Source: Stictocephala bisonia (lineage: Eukaryota > Arthropoda > Insecta > Hemiptera > Membracidae). Taken from it: a DNA stretch of 64,000 nucleotides. Within the stretch, counting starts at the first letter, position 1, and each line of letters opens with the position of its first letter. Location: positions 124,001 through 188,000 of the forward strand of contig JAQJVL010000689.1 of NCBI GenBank assembly GCA_035578905.1, read 5' to 3'. The notes under the pieces were generated by a model, which saw only the letters and a list, made by a program, of their open reading frames with translations, was not told where the DNA came from and ran no database searches. A program made the translations under genes and the position numbers. Shown in pieces: positions 59,871-64,000 of the stretch.

Positions 59871-60635
59871 CTTTCGATATTTTGGATATCTTGGACCTCA
59901 CCATTTTTGGCAGTTTGGGCAAAGAAGCTTCGCTATACATTCAGAGGCTACGTATAAGAGAGGACCTAAGGGTCATAACTTTACATCATAAATAAGTAAT
60001 TGTTTATTTAGGCCTAATTTCACTAAAAACACTGGACATTTCAATATGTTGGACCAACAATTAAAAACTCTAATATTTTGAATGTATGATTGGAAGGTAA
60101 TTGATGAAAATTCACAGTAAAATATAGTTTCAAACCTAGACTTACTAAGTCCTTGAATGAACAAAATGCGGACCATCCAAAGTTACTCAGGAAGAAACAG
60201 AAGAGAACAAGAAATAGGAGACATACAGATGTAGATCCATGTTACAGTATTGTTTCTTGTTTTGTTACCATAAATTTACAGTAACATGTCTAAGAAAGGT
60301 GTTAATAATCTGAATTATACTAATAAAACACAGCGGTCATTAAAAAATAGTTAAGAAAATAATTTACGAAATGGTCAAGGCCTTATAAGAGTTTGGGCTA
60401 TCATTAAACATTTACGAGGTCTTTTTGGCTGTACGAAACCAGTATCTAAAACCAAGAGACCATGATCTGTAAGGTTGAAGGAAGATAACCTTGTCGGCTA
60501 CCACTTCTGCGGCCACGTCCTGTACTACTTGAGATCTTGCTTCCTATCAAAGGACTGAAGGAACCAAGTACATGACAACGTTGTGCGTTTGTGGGTTGGT
60601 GGGAGGGATGTCGGACGTGTACGAGATGTGACCTT

Positions 60636-60800
60636 TTTTAACCTTACACTACCTAGTCTCCATTGACTACTGATCTGTACGGGAAACTTATCAGATAGTA
60701 AGATTGAGAATGAGTACAGTAAAAGGAGAATATTACTGATAAAAACTACCCGGCAAGTGTCCAGGACTCGAACCTCCACTGTCTATGACTCTGGTACAAA
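60636..60800 (-). mobile_element. SINE family B copy (reverse)
   Basis: AACCTTACACTACCTAGTC to CCAGGACTCGAACCTCCAC; reverse complement of the family body with box B GGTTCGAGTCC. It abuts the left arm of the 60.8 kb palindrome. Confidence 0.6.
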
Positions 60801-60815
60801 ATACTGACTCCTTAC

Positions 60816-61214
60816 TGTCGGATTCAAAAAGCAATGTACTCGAGTTTGAACCTCTGCTAGAAAACAAATACTCGTCCGATTTCGTTGTTTTGTTTACCAA
60901 ACTTTATCTTATTTAATTGTATGTAATTTCGTATAACTTACATGTTTCTTTAAGGGTTTAATAATTTTTATAGCAGGTAGAGTACACAAAAAAACACGAA
61001 ATTTTAGCACTTTTGGAGTAAAGCTCAACTTAAAAAATTTCAAAAACAAAAAGTACTGAAGATAAGTCAGTGAAACTGTAACCACACATGAAAAAAGTTG
61101 TTTTTTCTAGTCTGTCCAAAATCTAGACTTTGTACTCTTTTACAAAAAGTTATGTTGTAATTTATGTAAACCCTTACAATCTTAATAATGCAATTCTCCA
61201 AAAGTGCTAAAAAT

Positions 61215-61291
<77 letters not shown>

Positions 61292-61480
61292 GTTTTTTTT
61301 TTTATTTATTCTACTTGCTATCGAAAATTCTTAACGTCTTTAAAAAAACATGTAAGTTATATGAAATTACGTAGAATTAAATAAACTAAATTTTGGTAAA
61401 CAACACAACGGAATCGGATGGGTATTTATTTTGTAACAGTGGTTCAAACTCGAGTACATTGCTTTTTGAATCCAACAGTA
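60816..61480. repeat. Large palindrome with (GT)n in one arm
   Basis: Left arm 60816-61019 and right arm 61196-61480 are reverse complements (GCAATGTACTCGAGTTTGAA / TTCAAACTCGAGTACATTGC; CGAAATTTTAGCACTTTTGG / CCAAAAGTGCTAAAAATTCG) around a 175-bp centre. The right arm carries a (GT)36 run missing from the left. Confidence 0.85.
61217..61288. repeat. (GT)n microsatellite
   Basis: About 36 uninterrupted GT units, lying in the right arm of the 60.8-61.5 kb palindrome. Confidence 0.95.
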
Positions 61481-61837
61481 GACCTCTCGGCCACTAGCTC
61501 TCAAAGTATGACGTAGACTTTCTGGGACTCATAGTTATTGAAGAAGCATGAGTTGTGATCTTATGTCGTATAAAAACGTAACTTGGCCAATCTCAGACAG
61601 TAAAAAGTTGTTTGCCCAACTTATTTTTAATTAAATATGAAAACCAGCAAATCAACAAATATTTTCGAACAGATACATTTAACATATTGTCAAAAGATAA
61701 AACATTGCAGATGTAAAATTACTAAATGGTACTGATTTTACTGAATAAATAATTTCTAATTTACAATAAAAATGTGCACTTTCTATTAAAAATTACAACC
61801 AAAAAGAATTACTCCCCCAGACCCACGGTCTGTGTTT

Positions 61838-62277
61838 AGTAAATAAATAGACACGCCCGCTTCGCCGGTTATATTGAGTTTGATTATATAATCGAAATGT
61901 GCAGCAAGCTTTCAGCACAGAAAACTAACTCTATTTATCTGTGCTTTCAGTTTAAACTTTATCCAATTTAGAACAGCAGATGTTATGTATAATTTACTAC
62001 TGTACTCAATTATTTATAATTTTAAAAGTTTAGCCTACCACAATTTTATTCAATTTGTTTTTACATAACAGCTGTTAATAAGATAAATTAATCAATTAAT
62101 AATAGCTCTATAAGAATAACATGGGAATTTTGGAAAGGAGTCCAGAGTTCGGAGAGGAAAACTCTTTCTTAGTGAGCCTTTAGGGGCGAAGATAAATCTA
62201 TGAACAAAATGTCAAGTCAATTGGACGTATAGTTTTGGAGAAATGGTGATGAGTGGAAATGGCTTTATATACATAGA
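61838..62277 (-). mobile_element. Non-autonomous Helitron-like element
   Basis: Reverse of the 16.6 kb element: CGCCCGCTTCGCCGG terminal stem, AACAGCAGATGTTATG, TTCTTAGTGAGCCTTTAG and GGAGAAATGGTGATGAGTGG. The CTAG end has decayed. Its 5' end abuts another Helitron-like copy. Confidence 0.6.
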
Positions 62278-62278
62278 A

Positions 62279-63457
62279 AAGGGGGCACCCCTGCACGCTT
62301 CGCGTGCAAACCCCGTCGTCATTCGCTACACTCGTGGGGTAAGCTCGGCCTGCGGCCTCGCCTGGGAAATTTCTACCTTCATGCCCTTTGTGGAACTCGG
62401 CCCGCGGCCTCGTGGCCAACTCCGTCGTCACTCGCTGCGCTCGTGATGTAAGCTCGGCCCACTGCCTCACCTGAGAACTGTACCTTTAACACTTTTGAGG
62501 AACTTTGGCCTCGTAGGAGAGTCGGCCTACGGCCTCTTCAAGACGCTCTGCTACAGGCGTCTTTATGGAACTCGGCCTACGGCCTCGCGGGGGTAAGTTC
62601 GGCCTGCAGCTTCACCAAGACACTCTGTATAGTGCCATTTGTTGATCTCAGTATGTCAATCTAGTATGACAATCAATTTTGGTTTTTGGGGCAGTTAAGC
62701 CCCTAACTAGACTATAGGCTTTTCTAAAATCTGATGGTACCTTTAGTTTGTTACCCGACTTGGTTGTATTAGTTTAACATTACTCAATTTTGAGTTTTGG
62801 AGCATATTTTTATTTTGGGAGGGGGGGGAGCAGAACCTTTAAACATTTTATCTTCCAAGATATAATGGTAAAATGTAATGTATGAGATAAATACCTATAG
62901 TTTGATACTTGGAAGTTTTATTTTAGTACTGTATTACCTTTTTACTCGTTTCAGAAGCTTTTTTTTAGTTTTGGGGGCATATATCCCTTATTATTTGCCC
63001 TTTTCAAAATCTGATGGTATATTTGGATTCAGGAGAAAAATAGCTTTAAGTTGTTGCCCCACTTGAGTAGATAACATCAGTATTAAAAATTATACTTTTT
63101 TGAAAATTTAAGTTTTTGGGCCTCCAATACCAAAATTTTTAATATTTTAAGCTGAAATTCATATATAAGGTATGTTACGAGTGTAGAACTGAGAAGGTTT
63201 GAAATTTTTACTCAAGCTTTCCCTTAAGTTGGTCATAAAAACTACTTTTTTGTGATTTTCCCATAAGAAATACAATTGGGCAGTTTTTAGGTTAAAAAAA
63301 GGGCCGCCATCCTGTTTATGAGTGAAATAAGTTAACTTTTGTGAATTTTCCTGGATGTTTCAGACCGAGAGCTTCAATTCAAGTATACACTTTATGGGGG
63401 TAGGATGTCAGGAAGTGTTTCAACATTTGTGTCAGTCAGTCAGTGAGTGATCCCACT

Positions 63458-63460
<3 letters not shown>
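62279..63460 (-). mobile_element. Helitron-like element rich in short hairpins
   Basis: On the minus strand the 5' end reads GATCACTCACTGACTGACTG, and the 3' end GCACGCGAAGCGTGCAGGGG is like that of the 51.5 kb element. Between 62290 and 62625 lie about eight short self-complementary boxes (CTCGGCCTGCGGCCTCG, ACTCGCTGCGCTCGTGA and variants). The 5' end runs into (TA)n. Confidence 0.55.

Positions 63461-63543
<83 letters not shown>
63461..63543. repeat. (TA)n microsatellite
   Basis: About 41 uninterrupted TA units at the 5' end of the adjacent Helitron-like copy, perhaps an expansion of its TATATATA terminus. Confidence 0.95.
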
Positions 63544-63546
<3 letters not shown>

Positions 63547-63713
63547 ATTCTATAAATTGAACTCGACCTATATCCACCCAACCAAAAATGTCATGTTAAT
63601 AATCCATAATATTAACATTTATGTAAGTAAGAAATAATACAACCTATCCCTTACATTTAATACAAACATTAATTAATTACTTAAAAATATTATTAAATTA
63701 ATAATTCAATACT

Positions 63714-64000
63714 ACCCACACGCCCACCCACCCATACACGTACAGTGGTATTGACCCACCCACCCACCCATACACATACAGTAGTATTGACCCACCCACC
63801 CACCCATACACGTACGGTGGTATTGACCCACCCACCCACCTATACACGTACAGTACTATTGACCCACCCGCCCACTTATACACGTACAGTGGTATTGACC
63901 CACCCACCCACCCATACTTGTACAGTGGTATTGACCCACCCACCCACCCATACACGTAGAGTGGTATTGACCCACACGCCTACCCATACTTGTACAGTGT
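63714..64000 (-). repeat. 36-bp G-rich minisatellite, array 5 (runs off window)
   Basis: About eight units, C-rich strand on plus, continuing beyond the window end. The left end begins in the C-tract, like arrays 1 and 2. Confidence 0.95.

Noticed and set aside
61217..61288. CRISPR-like or other array interpretation of repeats
   Set aside because: The sequence is eukaryotic, and no array in the window has constant repeats with unique spacers.

Overview
This is a piece of a large, AT-rich animal nuclear genome, most likely from an arthropod and probably an insect. It contains one spliced host gene of the CRAL-TRIO lipid-transfer family (greatly expanded in insects), insect-type Copia and Ty3/Gypsy retrotransposons, tRNA-derived SINEs, RTE/CR1-like LINE pieces, Helitron-like elements and many foldback elements. 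I see no prokaryotic features and cannot name the species.

The only host gene I can read completely lies on the minus strand from 44583 down to 11969. Its seven coding exons (44554-44583, 41491-41584, 35412-35568, 23030-23282, 17136-17246, 14107-14215, 11969-12111) join in phase into a 298-residue CRAL-TRIO protein similar to the alpha-tocopherol transfer protein. Five introns are GT-AG and intron 4 is GC-AG. The introns have been inflated by transposons: intron 2 holds a 5'-truncated LINE (about 37540-39122), intron 3 an 8.0 kb Ty3/Gypsy element (24320-32363), and intron 4 a 4.3 kb Copia element (18709-22992). Both LTR elements are antisense to the gene, have nearly identical LTRs, and sit in TTAC-containing target sites.

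Layout. 1-11.7 kb: AT-rich sequence with a LINE 3' end, SINEs, two arrays of a 36-bp G-rich minisatellite, a palindrome, and a few possible exons of unknown genes. 11.9-44.6 kb: the CRAL-TRIO gene with its loaded introns. 45-49 kb: two further minisatellite arrays and two large palindromes, one array lying inside one arm of a palindrome. 49-64 kb: LINE remnants, SINEs, Helitron-like elements (51.5-52.1, 61.8-63.5 kb), a foldback element with repeated arms (57.3 kb), a (GT)n-bearing palindrome (60.8-61.5 kb), long (TA)n, and a fifth minisatellite array running off the window edge.

The most unusual signals are: (1) the 36-bp minisatellite, dispersed at five loci in both orientations, carrying a canonical one-nucleotide-loop G-quadruplex motif in most units and always ending at the same phase just after the G tract, with one array caught beside its own empty site in a palindrome; (2) a textbook -1 ribosomal frameshift signal between gag and pol of the Gypsy element; (3) Copia priming from an internal (half-tRNA) initiator-Met sequence; (4) Copia inserted 32 bp from a GC splice donor, its target duplication reading GTAAG on the gene's sense strand.
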